Positions 43,901 through 55,935 of a DNA stretch of 64,000 bases are shown here, piece by piece. Source of the stretch: Bubalus kerabau. Taxonomy: Eukaryota; Chordata; Mammalia; Artiodactyla; Bovidae. The notes under the pieces were generated by a model. That model was not told where the DNA came from, made no database searches, and saw nothing but the letters and a program-made list of their open reading frames with translations. The stretch lies in assembly GCF_029407905.1 (NCBI RefSeq), contig NC_073626.1:104896982-104960981 (forward strand). The letters are read 5' to 3'. Made by a program: the position numbers and the translations under genes. Each line of letters starts with the position of its first letter. Positions within the stretch are counted from its first letter, which is position 1.

Positions 43901-46900
43901 AAGCAATTTTTGGGTGAAGTGGAAATAGAGGTTGGAGTGAAGATAATCTTGAGGTCCAGAGGTCAGTTCTGAGGACTTTGTAGAACATAGTAAAGAAATG
44001 ATGGTAAATGACAACATCATAGTAGAAGAATGGGGTAAAATGAACTGGGCCTACGACTGGAGTGGATGTAAGGAAGAGAGAAATACAGAAAGGGCAATGG
44101 CTACATGTGGTTTCAGATAGAGACCACAGAATTAGTGTAAGTTTGGGGAAAAGAAAAATTGTGTATCTTGTGAACTGTAGTTTCTGCTTTGCGCCTGTCT
44201 GAAGTTATGGCTACCAGGATCTTTTACCTCCCCTTAACACTTTTGTTAATTTTTAGAGGGTTCTGCAAAGAGATTTGTTATTTGTACTAAAGTTGAAGTG
44301 TGCAAAACACAAAATGCTCTAAATTATCCTAACCAGTAACTGTAATTGATATCAGTTAAGACCCTGGATTCTTCTTTCCTCAAAATTGATCTTTATCTTT
44401 CAGAAAGTATTTCTGAAGCAGTACACAAGCCATTGCAATCTTATAAGCTTGTAAAATATTACAATGTTTATTAAAGCATTTTCTTTTTAAATTATGGCTT
44501 TTACTAAGTGATTCCTTTATCTGATGTTTTATGTTAAATAATATGTACATTCACATGTACAATATGGACATACAGATACAGGTAACATTCATTGCTTTCC
44601 AGAATTGCAAATTCAATATATTTGTACCAGTTCCAAATTTTTTATTCACTTTAGAAGACTTCCTGCAAGACACAATATCCATTGTGCATTTTTGTTTTTT
44701 AACCAGACTGCAGGAGTGCAAAAGTATACACTCTTTCCTTCAAAAATGGAATCATCATTCACAGATGTAGATGTGTACTTGTTATGCCAAGATGAGACAG
44801 ATGTGGTTCTATTCACTCAGGGACAGGTGCTACGGAAAAAGAGATAAAACATTTGTAGAAAGTGTAAGCAACTGCATTGCTGTTGCTAAATAAATAAACT
44901 CTCTGCCAAAAAACTTTATTTGCTTATTTCTCCTTACTTCTTCTGAATATTTATTTTAAGATCTGGTAGAGCTAAGCTCTATTCAGTTTTATTTTTCTGT
45001 ATTGATCTAAAATACACAGCATGTACATATGTGTTTGAATATGTTCTGTAAGAATGAATGGCACAGATAGCCCCACATGTCGATATCTAATGTTAATTCA
45101 TGTAAAGCAAGTTTACCCCTGACACACAGCTACAATCGGACACACTTAACTTCTGACAAGATCATGTTCATGGTCCTTATAAAAGAATCAGGTTAAAATG
45201 AGGGCCATGAAAGCACTAGCAGTTTGGGAAGGAAAAACCATCTTCAGATTATTTTTCTGAGCAACATTTTGGTGAGCTGCAGACACAGAATAGTACAGGG
45301 AGTAGGAGTCTGCAGCTGCTGGGCTAGGGCAAGGATTTTAAATATTCGTATTAATTCTGACTCCAAAAGAAGATTGGGTGGGAATCAGCAGCTGGGAGAG
45401 GAAAAGTGAGTGGAAAAGATGATTTTGATTTTAAATGTATTTAATCATAATGTAAAGTAGAGCACGAAGGAGAGATATGTGCAGCTGGGCCAATGAAGGC
45501 GGAGGGCTAAGCTGGAATACTGTTTTCCTTTTAAACATGCAGCTTTGGGTTTACTGGGACCCAGGGGGACCAGGAAACTCGTGAATACACAGATTCTACA
45601 GCTTCAAGGGGTGGTAAATAGAAAACTTTGCCTGCCCATGTTGACATTTTTTTAAAATGACAATAAGGATAGTTAGTAACTAAGGTTCCTTCCAAGATCG
45701 AAAAAGCAGCAGAAAACACAGGAAAGTATTGGCTGGCCATAGGGCGCTCAAAGGAAAACAAACATTCTGACTATCAGATGGTTATCTCATGTATAAAAGA
45801 TTTGTATTTTCATTCTTTAAGAATTAGGAAACCAAAAATACACTGACCATTGAAATTAAAGTGAATAGAATGCACTTTTTTGGTTAGTGATTTTGAAGGC
45901 AATTTAGGTGCTCTCAGAACCTCAGAGAATTATGTCAGGAGTATAGTTAGAGCTTGGTTAATACTTGTGGAATAAAAATAAAAATTAATTAATAACCAAT
46001 CATTTACCCATATTTGAGATGTGGAAGGGCTAAATCAAGCCTGTTGTAATCTCTGAAAGTTATTTTGTTTATTGATACCATATTTTGTTATTTGTCTTAC
46101 AAAATATAGTGTCAAGGAAACACAACTAAATTTTTTGTATTCTGAGTAATGTGAATTCAAAGTGTGAATCTTCCTTGGCACATTGATGGTATTTAAGATA
46201 GTATTTAAGAAATCCAAAATATATATGTAAGTGTATGGTGATAAATGCCCATAATGGGAGAAAATGTTCAAGAGAATAATCACAGCTAAGGAATCATTTT
46301 ATTTTGATATGAAAATGTAAGTATAAAATAAATTTCATAATGACAAATTGAGGGAATCTTCATTTTGCTTAGGGCTTTTCACTCTTTTGAGATTTTTTTT
46401 TTTAAATAAGAAATTTTATTTCTTAGTCCTACTTCCATAATGATAATCCCCTGGATATAGAACATAGCTTGTCAATAAGTGGTCATGTCTTATTTCTTGT
46501 CAAAAGAAAATTTTAATTCAAGACAATATTTAAAAACTCTTTAGACATTCACAGAATTATCAACGTTTAGAAATAGGTAGTGGCAGTGGTAGTGACAAGG
46601 TTGCAGAGTTGGAGGAGCCTTGTACAAGAATCTCTCTTTAATTTTTTTTAAGTCAATGTCACTCATCAGGTAGGGGCTTTATCCATGCTGTTCAAAGCTT
46701 GACCAATGAATCCAGCTTAATACAAATATTTCCCTTTGTAGGAAGAATAGTCAAAGTCTTAACTGGTTTAAATCCAAGTAAGAGATTTTACTCTGTCTGA
46801 ATGCTAGAAAGCATACAAAAAACAATTATCAAGGGTATAAAATTCATCTTTATATCCATCATGAGGCACTGAGTAGCAATGGGTTCAATGTCATTCTGTA

Positions 46901-49900
46901 TATTCTTAGCAGCTCTCTAATTCTAAATATGCTATTTTATTTTTGACAATTTCTATCAATATAAGCCCTGAAAGTAGGTTGTATGTTTTTTCCCCTTTTA
47001 GTCAAGCTGGAAGAAGCAAGTATATAAAAAATACTGTTACTTCCTTACATTTATACTTTGTACAACCCAGCATTGATTTGCTCCTTATTTAAGCAACATT
47101 TTCTTGATAAATTAAAAAAGCAGCAATAGCCATTACTGCAGGCTATATACAGCCTCTAATATCACTTAAGCATATTACAGAATATAATATCTGGTACTTA
47201 ACGACTAACTTGCATATGAAAGCTCACATAATGTCTCATAAAACCCTTAAAATGGCTTCAGTTTAAGAGTCTCTTTAAAAAAAAACACCTTCAGGGAATA
47301 TTGTAAATGAAGTAGCACTCCAGCCTTGGAAAAAAAATTCACACACTTGCAGAAATTTTTAATATAAATTGAACACATTAAAAATTAATTTTGCATGACC
47401 ATTTCGCATTGCAGTGCCAATGCATAGTTAAGATAAGGCCTTAACTCTTCTTTGTTTAAAGTAACATGGAAGCTCTTTGCTTTCTCTCTTTGCTTTCATC
47501 TGTACATAATTATTATTTTCATTAATCAGAAAATGGACCCCCATTTTCCTATTCTGACAGCCTCAGCTGGAGTTGACGGAAACCCTACCTGAGTCACCAG
47601 GGTAACTTAACCATAAACTTCTAGGAAACTCATTAAATAAAGGTGTGAGCTGACAATTAAACAAGGCAGTTTCCATCATCCTTCCCTTTTTTAAGCAGAG
47701 GGGTTTTGGAGAAAAAGCTTACTCATCAGAAAAGTAGTTTTGCCCTGAGAAGTAAACCTGAACCAGCTTTGTCCACCACTCTTCTCGTCCCAAATTCATG
47801 ATTTGCTTTTTCTCACTTGGTTTCAACTGGATCAGTTGTCTCCTTGAAGATGTGTGTGCTTTTTAGCACTAGCTTTAGAGATGTAATACAATGTACATTT
47901 TCTGCAAAGATGTTTATTCTCTGATGGAAATAGAAAAGGGTGAATAACAACCTATTGCCCCTCTTTGTATGTGGAGATTTTTTTTTTTTTAGTCTCATGA
48001 CCACAATTCTACAACAAAAAAATTCCCATGGAGGGCATCAGTTGCAATAAGACAATGAAGAATGTCTTTCTCCACAGAGAGCCAATGTTGTTTAAAACTG
48101 ACATGCTGTAGTTTTCTGTAGTTCTGACACTAGCGGCAAGTGCATGATGCCAGTGTGAGCATGTGGGGAGTCATGGAGGTGACTCACAGATTACATCTCA
48201 AGTGATCAATTTTAAAAAGGTGGGGATAGAGCTGACCTTAAGAAAGTGCCCTAGACCTTGGGTCAAAGGTGCTATATAAATCTAGTAAACAAACAAAGAA
48301 ATAAGCCCAGAACACATTTTCCTTAAAGAAGCTTGCATCCTATTCTTTCATTGTTTGAATCAGATATTTTACTATGCAAATCTGAAAAGCTGAAAGTAAA
48401 ATGAGAAACCTCAGGCTTAGTTCAGAATCTATGGTTTGATTTGCTGAGATGGGGATAGAAAGTTTTGGGTCTGGGGACAAGTTTTACCAAGAGTATTTTC
48501 TCAGCTTTCTAAGGCTTCCAGAAGACCTCATGAAACACTGCAAAATGTATTTCTTAGTTCTATCCTAATTTTTGCATTGTAACTTACAAAAATGACAACA
48601 ATAAGAAAGACTCCAAAGCTATTGAGAAGAGATGCATTGCTGACTGCCAAAGAATCCAAAAATAAAAAAATACATTAGTCTGCAGTGGTCTCCTATCTTG
48701 AAAAAAAATTATTCAAACTGTAGTGAAGCCAATCTGTGAACAAATTGGAAAGAACTGTCCAACTGCCTGCTGACACACACGTGTCTTCTAACATCCTCAC
48801 CAGCACAGTCATTATGTTACACACCAAGCATCAGGTACTGTGGATTTGTTTCCTAAAACCTGCAGCCTTATTTTGCATTGAAATGTTTCCAGTTAGATTT
48901 CAACCATTGGTTTACAGCAAAGCCAGACACAATCTCCTATGCTGTAACTATATTCATGTGAATACAGTATCCTTCTTTTATTTATTTATTTTTTTCCTTT
49001 TTATGGGAAGGGTATGACCAGGGTAAAGACTGTTTATAGTTCTGGGTAAAAACAGAACAGTGAAAGATCCCCAAGTGTAACAAACTTAGATATGTGCAAA
49101 TGCAAGCAAAAGAATCTATAGAAAAACATCCTCTTCTGTGGTTTTAGTAATTCTCAAAAGCAGTCATGTGAAATTACTGATTCTCTCATTCTGTTTCTTT
49201 CTCTCTCACTTTCTGTCTCTCTTTCACATACACACACAGTCAACAGTAATCCATGAAGTCCAAAACAGAAAAGTCATATAAATTTTTTTCTGGAGGATAT
49301 CTTTTAATAATCCGCAATACTAAAATTCTCAGCTGCTACTGGAAGCAACAGAGACAAGTGTCTACATGGTTAAAATAAAGGTAAATTTTTATTGAATTAT
49401 TTTTTATTTTAAGGTATAGAATATAGAAGGAAGTCAATTAAATCAAATATTTAAAGCCTAATTTGATGCCAACATCCAGAATAACCCAGTTTTCACATAA
49501 AGTTCATAAAAACAAAGAGAAATTGTTTAGAATTGTTTTTGATGTCTCACTAAAGTAAGTCCAAATAGCTATGAAGTTAGCAAAGCAGACATGTGATCCT
49601 AATTCTCCTCCCCGCTCTGCAGCTTCTAGGATCATGAGAATTAGACAAAAATAATCACATTCTAAGCATGATACATACCTACTGCTACCACATTTTTGGA
49701 AGCTTGTATATGTTACCATGGACATATATTTTTATTATGTAAAATATAATAAAAAGTATTCAATAGAAATTTTGTGATCAAAACAATTATAAGATTAACA
49801 GTGACACACCCATACAGATGTGACAATATGTCCTAAGTTGTACTCTATACCTTCCTTCCCAATGAAGTGTGTTCTTGTGTATCTCCAAAACTGTGAAGAA

Positions 49901-49939
49901 ATTTAGATAAGACACAGTTTGTTATAAAAGATGATTGGG
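43901..49939. other. Long repeat-poor unannotated stretch
   Basis: About 6 kb with no SINE, BovB or recognised LINE, the longest such interval in the window. No reading frame of more than 93 codons and no recognised domain. The AT content is high. Homopolymer runs lie near 46389-46400 and 47979-47990, and a short TC-rich/AC tract near 49193-49250. It may contain old, decayed repeats that cannot be recognised by eye, or conserved non-coding sequence. I cannot tell which. Confidence 0.4.
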
Positions 49940-49947
49940 AAGAGGTG

Positions 49948-50226
49948 CGGAGAAGGCAATAGCAACCCACTCCAGTACTCTTGCCTGGAAAATCTCATAG
50001 ACAGAGGAGCCTGGTAGGCTGCAGTCCATGAGGTCACTAAGAGTTGGACACGACTGAGCGACTTCACTTTCACTTTTCATTTTCATGCATTGGAGAAGGA
50101 AATGGCAACCCACTCCAGTGTTCTTGCCTGGAGAATCCCAGGGACGGGGGAGCCTGGTGGGCTGCTGTCTATGGGATTGCACAGAGTCGGACACAAGTGA
50201 AGCGACTTAGCAACAGCAGCAGCAGA
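49948..50226 (+). mobile_element. BOV-A2 SINE with short TSD
   Basis: Complete dimer from CGGAGAAGGCAATAGCAACC to (CAG)n. AAGAGGTG at 49940-49947 and 50227-50234. A few C-to-T changes at CG sites (GGATTGCACAGAG). Confidence 0.95.
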
Positions 50227-50269
50227 AAGAGGTGATAAAGAACACACAGAGATCTCTACCTCCACCATT

Positions 50270-50713
50270 TTTCTGTGATTCAAAATTGATAGAAAGGTGT
50301 TTGGGGCTTGGAATGTGACCTGGATTGGAAATAGGATCATTGTAGATGTCTTCACTTATGATTAGGTCATACTGGAGTTGGGTATGTCCCTAATCCAATA
50401 TAAAGAATGTCCCTATAAATAGGGAAATTAGGGCACACACATACACACATGTACACACAGAATATCATGTGAACATTAAGGCAGAGATAGGGATGATATG
50501 TCTACAAGCCAAGGAATGTCAAAGATTTCCATCAAGCCACCAGAGGAGGGGCATAGAACAGATTTTCCCTCACAGCCCTGAAATGAACCAATCCAGAAAC
50601 TCCTTGATTTCAGACTTCTAGGGCCCAAGACTGTGATGCAATACATTTCTGATGTTTAAGCCACCCAGTGTGTGGTACTTTGTCACAGTGGCTGTAGGAA
50701 ACTAATACAGGAG
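50270..50713 (+). mobile_element. Ancient MLT1-like LTR (ERVL-MaLR type)
   Basis: GGAATGTGACCTGGATTGGA, AATAGGATCATTGTAGATGT, TCATACTGGAGTTGGGTATG, TACAAGCCAAGGAATGTC, TTCAGACTTCTAGGGCCCAA, TTTAAGCCACCCAGTGTGTG and GAAACTAATACAGG follow the order of an MLT1-class LTR. It is an old fossil LTR of an endogenous retrovirus-like element with no coding region. The left edge is uncertain, and the exact subfamily is not assigned. Confidence 0.7.
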
Positions 50714-50903
50714 GTTCCATCATTATGGGTTTCTGGGTCCACTTTCCAAAGACTCATAAATATAATAATAGAGCATAATGGCAAACTGGGGCTTCACAGA
50801 GGGTCTTCTTACCCCATCAGTGTACGAGAGGTCAATGTAAACAATGTGGTAGACATCCAAAGGAGCAATTAAAGAAAATTAACTAGAGCTAGGGGAAGTC
50901 CCT

Positions 50904-51180
50904 GGAGAAGGCAATGGCACCCCACTCCAGTACTCTTGCCTGGAAAATCCCATGGATAGAGGAGCCTGGTAGGCTGAAGTCCATGGGGTCGCGAAGAGTC
51001 AGACATGACTGAGTGACTTCACTTTCACTTTTCACTTTCATGCATTGGAGAAGGAAATAGCAACCCACTCCAGTGTTCTTGCCTGGAGAATCCCAGGGAC
51101 GGGGGAGCCTGGTGGGCTGCCGTCTATGGGGTCGCACAGAGTCGGACACGACTGAAGCGACTTAGCAGCAGCAGCAGCAG
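50904..51180 (+). mobile_element. BOV-A2 SINE with 11-bp TSD
   Basis: Complete dimer. GGGAAGTCCCT (50893-50903) and GGGAAGCCCCT (51181-51191), one mismatch. Overlapping reverse frames are SINE shadows. Confidence 0.96.
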
Positions 51181-51191
51181 GGGAAGCCCCT

Positions 51192-51783
51192 ATGATGATA
51201 GGACAAAGATCAGTAAGTGAAATGTTGGGAATATCATTTGCTTGTTTATCTGTTTGTTTACTTTTCTTAGGGCTTTTGTTGATACAAGGAGCAAGAGTAA
51301 CTACACACATCAGAAGTATAAATCCAAGTTTTTCACCTGGGAAGGACAGAACTCATGCTTGAGTATTTAATAAACACTTGTTAAATGAATGAGTGAATGA
51401 ACAAACAATATCCATCAAAGCTTCAGCAAGGAGGTAAAACTTTAGGTATCATTTGTCATGAATGGGTAAGAAATCATTTTACACAAAGGCAAATCAAAGT
51501 AAAAATAACATTTTCTCCAAACATGGTGATTGTGGTAAATTTCTGAGTAAGAAAAACAAGAAAGATGTAGGAGAATTTCACAACCTTTGGATCCAAGTAG
51601 TTTTCTAATATTATACAAAGGGTAAAATGTGTTGTCAAAGTTCACAGTATACTGTGGCCTAAATACATATTGTTAATTATTTTAAAGTTTCATAAAACAT
51701 TATAATCATGAATCAAAATTTAGAATACTGAATGATTTTGAATCTTGGAAAGATTCTCAGGACTAGTATAATATGAGGCATTT
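51192..51783. other. Unannotated AT-rich DNA
   Basis: No gene or repeat recognised. Confidence 0.4.
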
Positions 51784-51844
51784 TGGCAAAACTAATACAA
51801 TTATGTAAAGTTTAAAAATAAAATAAAATTAAAAAAAAAAAAAA
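51784..51844 (+). mobile_element. Ruminant L1 (L1_BT type) extreme 3' end
   Basis: TGGCAAAACTAATACAATTA, TGTAAAGTTTAAAAATAAAA, TAAAATT and a 14-A tail. Only about 60 bp of the element is present, a severe 5' truncation. Confidence 0.88.
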
Positions 51845-51876
51845 GCCTACATCCAAAAAAAAAAAAAAAAAAAAAA
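51845..51876 (+). repeat. GCCTACATCC spacer and second poly-A
   Basis: Ten non-A bases (GCCTACATCC, 51845-51854) follow the L1 tail, then 22 As (51855-51876), then the next SINE. The second A tract could be a poly-A tail after a short 3' transduced or filler segment. This cannot be decided from one copy. Confidence 0.75.
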
Positions 51877-52152
51877 GGATAAGGCAATGGCAACCCACTC
51901 CAATACTCTTGCCTGGAGGATCCCATGGACGGAGGAGCCTGGTGGGCTACAGTCCATGGGTCGCTAAGGGTCGGACATGACTGAGCGACTTCACTTTCAC
52001 TTTTCACTTTCATGCATTGGAGAAGGAAATGGCAACCCACTCCAGTGTTCTTGCCTGGAGAATCCCAGGAACAGGGGAGCCTGGTGGGCTGCCGTCTGTG
52101 GGGTTGCACAGAGTCGGACACGACTGAAGCGACTTAGCAGCAGCAGCAGCAG
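51877..52152 (+). mobile_element. BOV-A2 SINE directly after L1 tail
   Basis: Full dimer (GGATAAGGCAATGGCAACCC to (CAG)n). It abuts the poly-A tract, so the left TSD is obscured. No matching repeat is visible at the right edge. Confidence 0.93.
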
Positions 52153-52449
52153 GATTTTTAAAATGCATGTGTTCTCTGGAAGGAAGAATATTGATCACAC
52201 CAGATGAGTAGTAATAACTGATTTTCCTTCCAAGTCTTACCTGTCTTTGATTTCTTTATAAGGTAATTTGTTTATATATGATACACTCACATGCACACAC
52301 ATAATTAGGTATCCATCTATATGGACACAGGCAATATGTCTGAATAGTCTGACACTGGCTGAGAATAAAAAGATGTTGTTGAGGACCAATCTAGAGTGTT
52401 CTCACCCCAAGCAGCCTTCTAAGAAAGAATAAAATTGAATTCTTCCTCT
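52153..52449. other. Unannotated spacer between inverted BOV-A2 copies
   Basis: AT-rich sequence of about 300 bp. It separates a plus-strand BOV-A2 from a minus-strand one. Confidence 0.6.
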
Positions 52450-52460
52450 TCTTACTCCAC

Positions 52461-52734
52461 TGCTGCTGCTGCTAAGTCACTTCAGTCGTGTCTGACTCTG
52501 TGTGACCCCAGAGACGGCAGCCCACCAGGCTCCCCCGTCCCTGGGATCCTCCAGGCAAGAACACTGGAGTGGGCTGACATTTTCTTCTCCAATGAATGAA
52601 AGTGAAAAGTGAAAGTGAAGTCGTTCAGTCGTATCCGACTCTTAGCGACCCCAATGACTGCAGCCTACCAGACTCCTCCTTCAATGGGATTTTCCAGGCA
52701 AGAGTACTAGAGTGAGGTGCCATTGCCTTCTCCA
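52461..52734 (-). mobile_element. BOV-A2 SINE with perfect 11-bp TSD
   Basis: Minus-strand dimer, (GCT)n tail at the left. TCTTACTCCAC at 52450-52460 and 52735-52745 is identical. Confidence 0.97.
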
Positions 52735-52745
52735 TCTTACTCCAC

Positions 52746-54552
52746 TAAACCATGGTAAAAGACTACATATAGTTATTAACAGGATCAACATTCTGTTTCC
52801 CTTTTTGCCTTCCTCCTTTAAGGTCATTATAGATAAAGCAAAGCAAAATAAATCAACCCCTCTCTTTAATTATATAAGGGGATATAAGAAGCTCCTTGAA
52901 GAGAAGTATTATAATAAGTGGTTTGAGGTGGGATAGGATTCATGACTTAGATAAATGTTTCCACTCATTTGAGTGTGCTACATTCCATCCTCTACAAGAT
53001 CATGCAGGAAATTTAATCATAGAGATAAACCAGGAAGCAGCTATAGTACCTCCATACAACATAAAACATTCATATATTATAAATAAATGATACATGATAT
53101 AAATATGATTCCTTAGTAACTAATGGCTTACATTCAGGCTTAGTCTATGGCCTATGTAAAAGATTTCTGGCATTTAATGCAAAACACACACAAGAGTATT
53201 CCCTTGCTTTAAAACTTAAGTGTATGCTCATTAAAGCAGAAACATCAAAATAAAGTTCAGACAAAAGCCAGAAGAATGTCATTCTACCTCAGATTTTACT
53301 TGGATTAAAATAGTGCAGCTGTACCTATAAAGATAGACACTGGAGTTCTCTAAAACAGAGAAAGGGAGAAGAGAATGCTTGCAAGAATGACAAAAATACC
53401 TTGCATAAGTACATATATAGTTAATTCATACACCCCCCATACACACACACACATTCAGTGATTCTCTAACTTTGAAGCTCTCTCAGTTAACTCCCAGGAT
53501 AAACCGGTGGCAAATTTGCTCAAAAAAAAGGAAAAAAAGAATTATACAAATGATAAAAGATTAATGGAATATTTCTTAACTTTAACCTTAAATATATTAT
53601 TCACTTTGGGAATAGTGTCAGCAATATCAATACACCATAAATATTAAAGCTTTGTCATTCTATCACTTAACATCTACTTACGAGTATTTTTCCAGCTCTC
53701 TAGAATTACAGAAGATAAACCTTTCTGAAAACAACTTTTTGCTTTTTTGTTTCATGGTAGCATTTGAACCAACTTAATTCAATTGATCTTAACAACCATA
53801 AATAGAATACCTATTTTATTTTCCTTATGCAAACTCTTTACATGTTTCTATGTGCCAAAACACAGAAATAGGACCATGGACATTCAAACTGAAGGAAAGC
53901 ATTAGTTCATTCATCCTACATGAGATCAACCCAAAGGAGGACTCATCAAGGACCCACCTCACCTAAAGATCTGTCCTCAATTGTTATTTATACTTAATTA
54001 AAATAGAAATGTCTTCCATAAGTGAATTAAGAAAACTTCTGAAGTATGTCATCCACTTGAGTTTCAAAACTTGCAATCTGAAAGAATGATAATTAGTTCA
54101 TTTATCTCTCACCTTGACTTTCTTTTTAAAAAAAATAAATTTGACAAGGTACACTTAAAAAGAAATTCTGAAATTTAAGATATTTTCCCCAAAACATACA
54201 TTTGACATCAGTGAAAATCAGGATTGTCCACACGCTGGACAACTGCCCATACACTGTAATTTGTAGTGTAAAATGTTTGGTAAACTCTACCACTTTTTAT
54301 CAAAAGGACATGGACTGTGCTTTATCTTAGACTGGGAGGATATGGAGAATGCATCTTCATTTTTCCTCACTGCAAGCTACAAGCACTCACTGGGGGGGGA
54401 AAAAATGTGTTTGGATGGCTTAGTGGAAAATAGCTTCAAACCAAATATCTGCCTTCATCTCTGTCCTTATGAGATTTGAGATTGGGAGAGGGGTAAAACA
54501 GTAGTAGCAAAAGTAGATTCAAAGTACTAATAATTTATAATAAAGCCTCCAT
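52746..54552. other. Unannotated AT-rich DNA
   Basis: Short AC-rich tract near 53433-53454 and poly-A near 53522-53540. No gene or repeat recognised. Confidence 0.4.
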
Positions 54553-54563
54553 AAGAGTATCTT

Positions 54564-54826
54564 CGGAGAAGGCAATGGCACCCCACTCCAGTACTCTTGC
54601 CTGGAAAATCCCATGGATGGAGGAGCCTGGTAGGCTGCAGTCCATGGGATCGCGAAGAGTCGGACACAACTGAGCGACTTCACTTTCACGCATTGGAGAA
54701 GAAAATGGCAGCCCACTCCAGTGTTCTTGCCTGGAGAATGCCAGGGACGGGGGAGCCTGGTGGGCTGCCATCTATGGGGTCGCACAGAGTCGGACACGAC
54801 TGAAGCGACTTAGCAGCAGCAGCAGC
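54564..54826 (+). mobile_element. BOV-A2 SINE with perfect 11-bp TSD, small linker deletion
   Basis: AAGAGTATCTT at 54553-54563 and 54827-54837. The linker between the monomers is shortened: TTCACTTTCACGCATTGGAG joins directly, without the usual second TTTTCACTTTCATG. Confidence 0.97.
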
Positions 54827-54904
54827 AAGAGTATCTTATTTCCAACAATTACTTTATTCCCTTTTCTCCCTCCTTTTGCTAAGTGCTGTATACTCAGGCT
54901 TCAA

Positions 54905-55745
54905 CTAGTGGCTCTCAACCTTACCTACATATTACAATTACCTTTAGAATTAATAAACTAATGATAAGTAAGGTGGGGCTTAGGTCTGTTAATAGTTGTT
55001 GTTGAGTTGCTAAGCCATGTCCAACTCTTTGCAATCCCATGGACTGCAACATGCCAGGCTTCCCTGTCCATCACCAACACCCAGAGCTTGCTCAAACTCA
55101 TGTCCATCGAATCAGTGATGCCACCCACCCATCTCATCCTCTGTCATCCCCTTCTCATCCTGCCTTCAATCTTTCCCAGCATCAGGGACACTTCCAATGA
55201 GTAGGCTCTTTGCATTAGGTGGCCAAAGTATTGGAGCTTCAGCTTCAGCATCAGTCCTTCTAATGTATATTCAGGACTGATTTCCTTTAGGATTGACCGG
55301 TTTGATCTCCTTGCTGTCCAAGGGACTCTCAAGTCTCCTCCAGTACCACAGTTCAAAAGCATTAATTCTTCAGCACTCGGCCTTCTTTATGGTACAACTC
55401 TTACATCAGTACATGACTACTGGAAAAACTGTTATCTTTGACTATATGGACTATATGGTCAGCAAAGTGATGTCTCTAATTTTTAATATGCTGTCTAGGT
55501 TTGTTTATTTTTTTTTTTTTTCAAGGAACAAGCATCTTTTAATTTCATGGCTGCAGTCACCATCTGCAGTGATTTTCTGCAAAGAAAATAAAGTATGTCA
55601 CTGTTTCCATTTTTTCCTCATCTATTTCCCATGAAGTATTTGGACTGGATGCCATGACTACTTTTTGAATGGGTCTTAGGTCTGGGTAGCTTTTAAAGGG
55701 TCTCAGCTAATTCCAGTGTTCAGTCAGGGAGGAGAACAGGTATAT
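54905..55745. mobile_element. MER5A-like hAT element, split by BovB
   Basis: Left part (54905-54988): AGTGGCTCTCAACCTTACCT, ATATTACAATTACCTTTAGA, AAGGTGGGGCTTAGGTCTG. Right part (55685-55745): GGTAGCTTTTAAAGGGTCTC. These parts are collinear in a MER5A-type element. BovB sits between them with a 10-bp TSD. Confidence 0.7.
54989..55674 (-). mobile_element. 5'-truncated BovB inserted in MER5A
   Basis: Minus BovB tail (TTGTTGTTGAGTTGCTAAGC) up to the segment just after the RT (ATGCCATGACTACTTTTTGA). CTTAGGTCTG at 54979-54988 and 55675-55684 is a perfect TSD. A poly-T run near 55508-55521 interrupts the body. Confidence 0.95.
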
Positions 55746-55754
55746 TAAACCAAT

Positions 55755-55935
55755 GGTTTCTAGACCTTGCTGATAACCAGAAACACCTAAGAACTTTGTA
55801 AAATTATGGCTCCTTGTGCTGCTCCATGCTCACCTTTGTTCTTATCTATGAAATTGAATTGGAATTCTCAGAGTATATTGATTTGTTTTTATTAGCATCT
55901 CCTCTATTTTTCTGATGAATCACCACCTTTGGAAA
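55755..55935. mobile_element. Second MER5A-like hAT element
   Basis: CCAATGGTTTCTAGACCTTG, AACCAGAAACACCTAAGAAC, TTTGTAAAATTATGGCTCCT and TTATTAGCATCTCCTC match the MER5A order (TIR-like start, 'cacctggggagctttaaaaa'). It lies immediately next to the split copy. Confidence 0.6.

Noticed and set aside
50270..50713. Active retroviral element
   Set aside because: Only an old, solitary LTR-like sequence is present, with no internal coding region.
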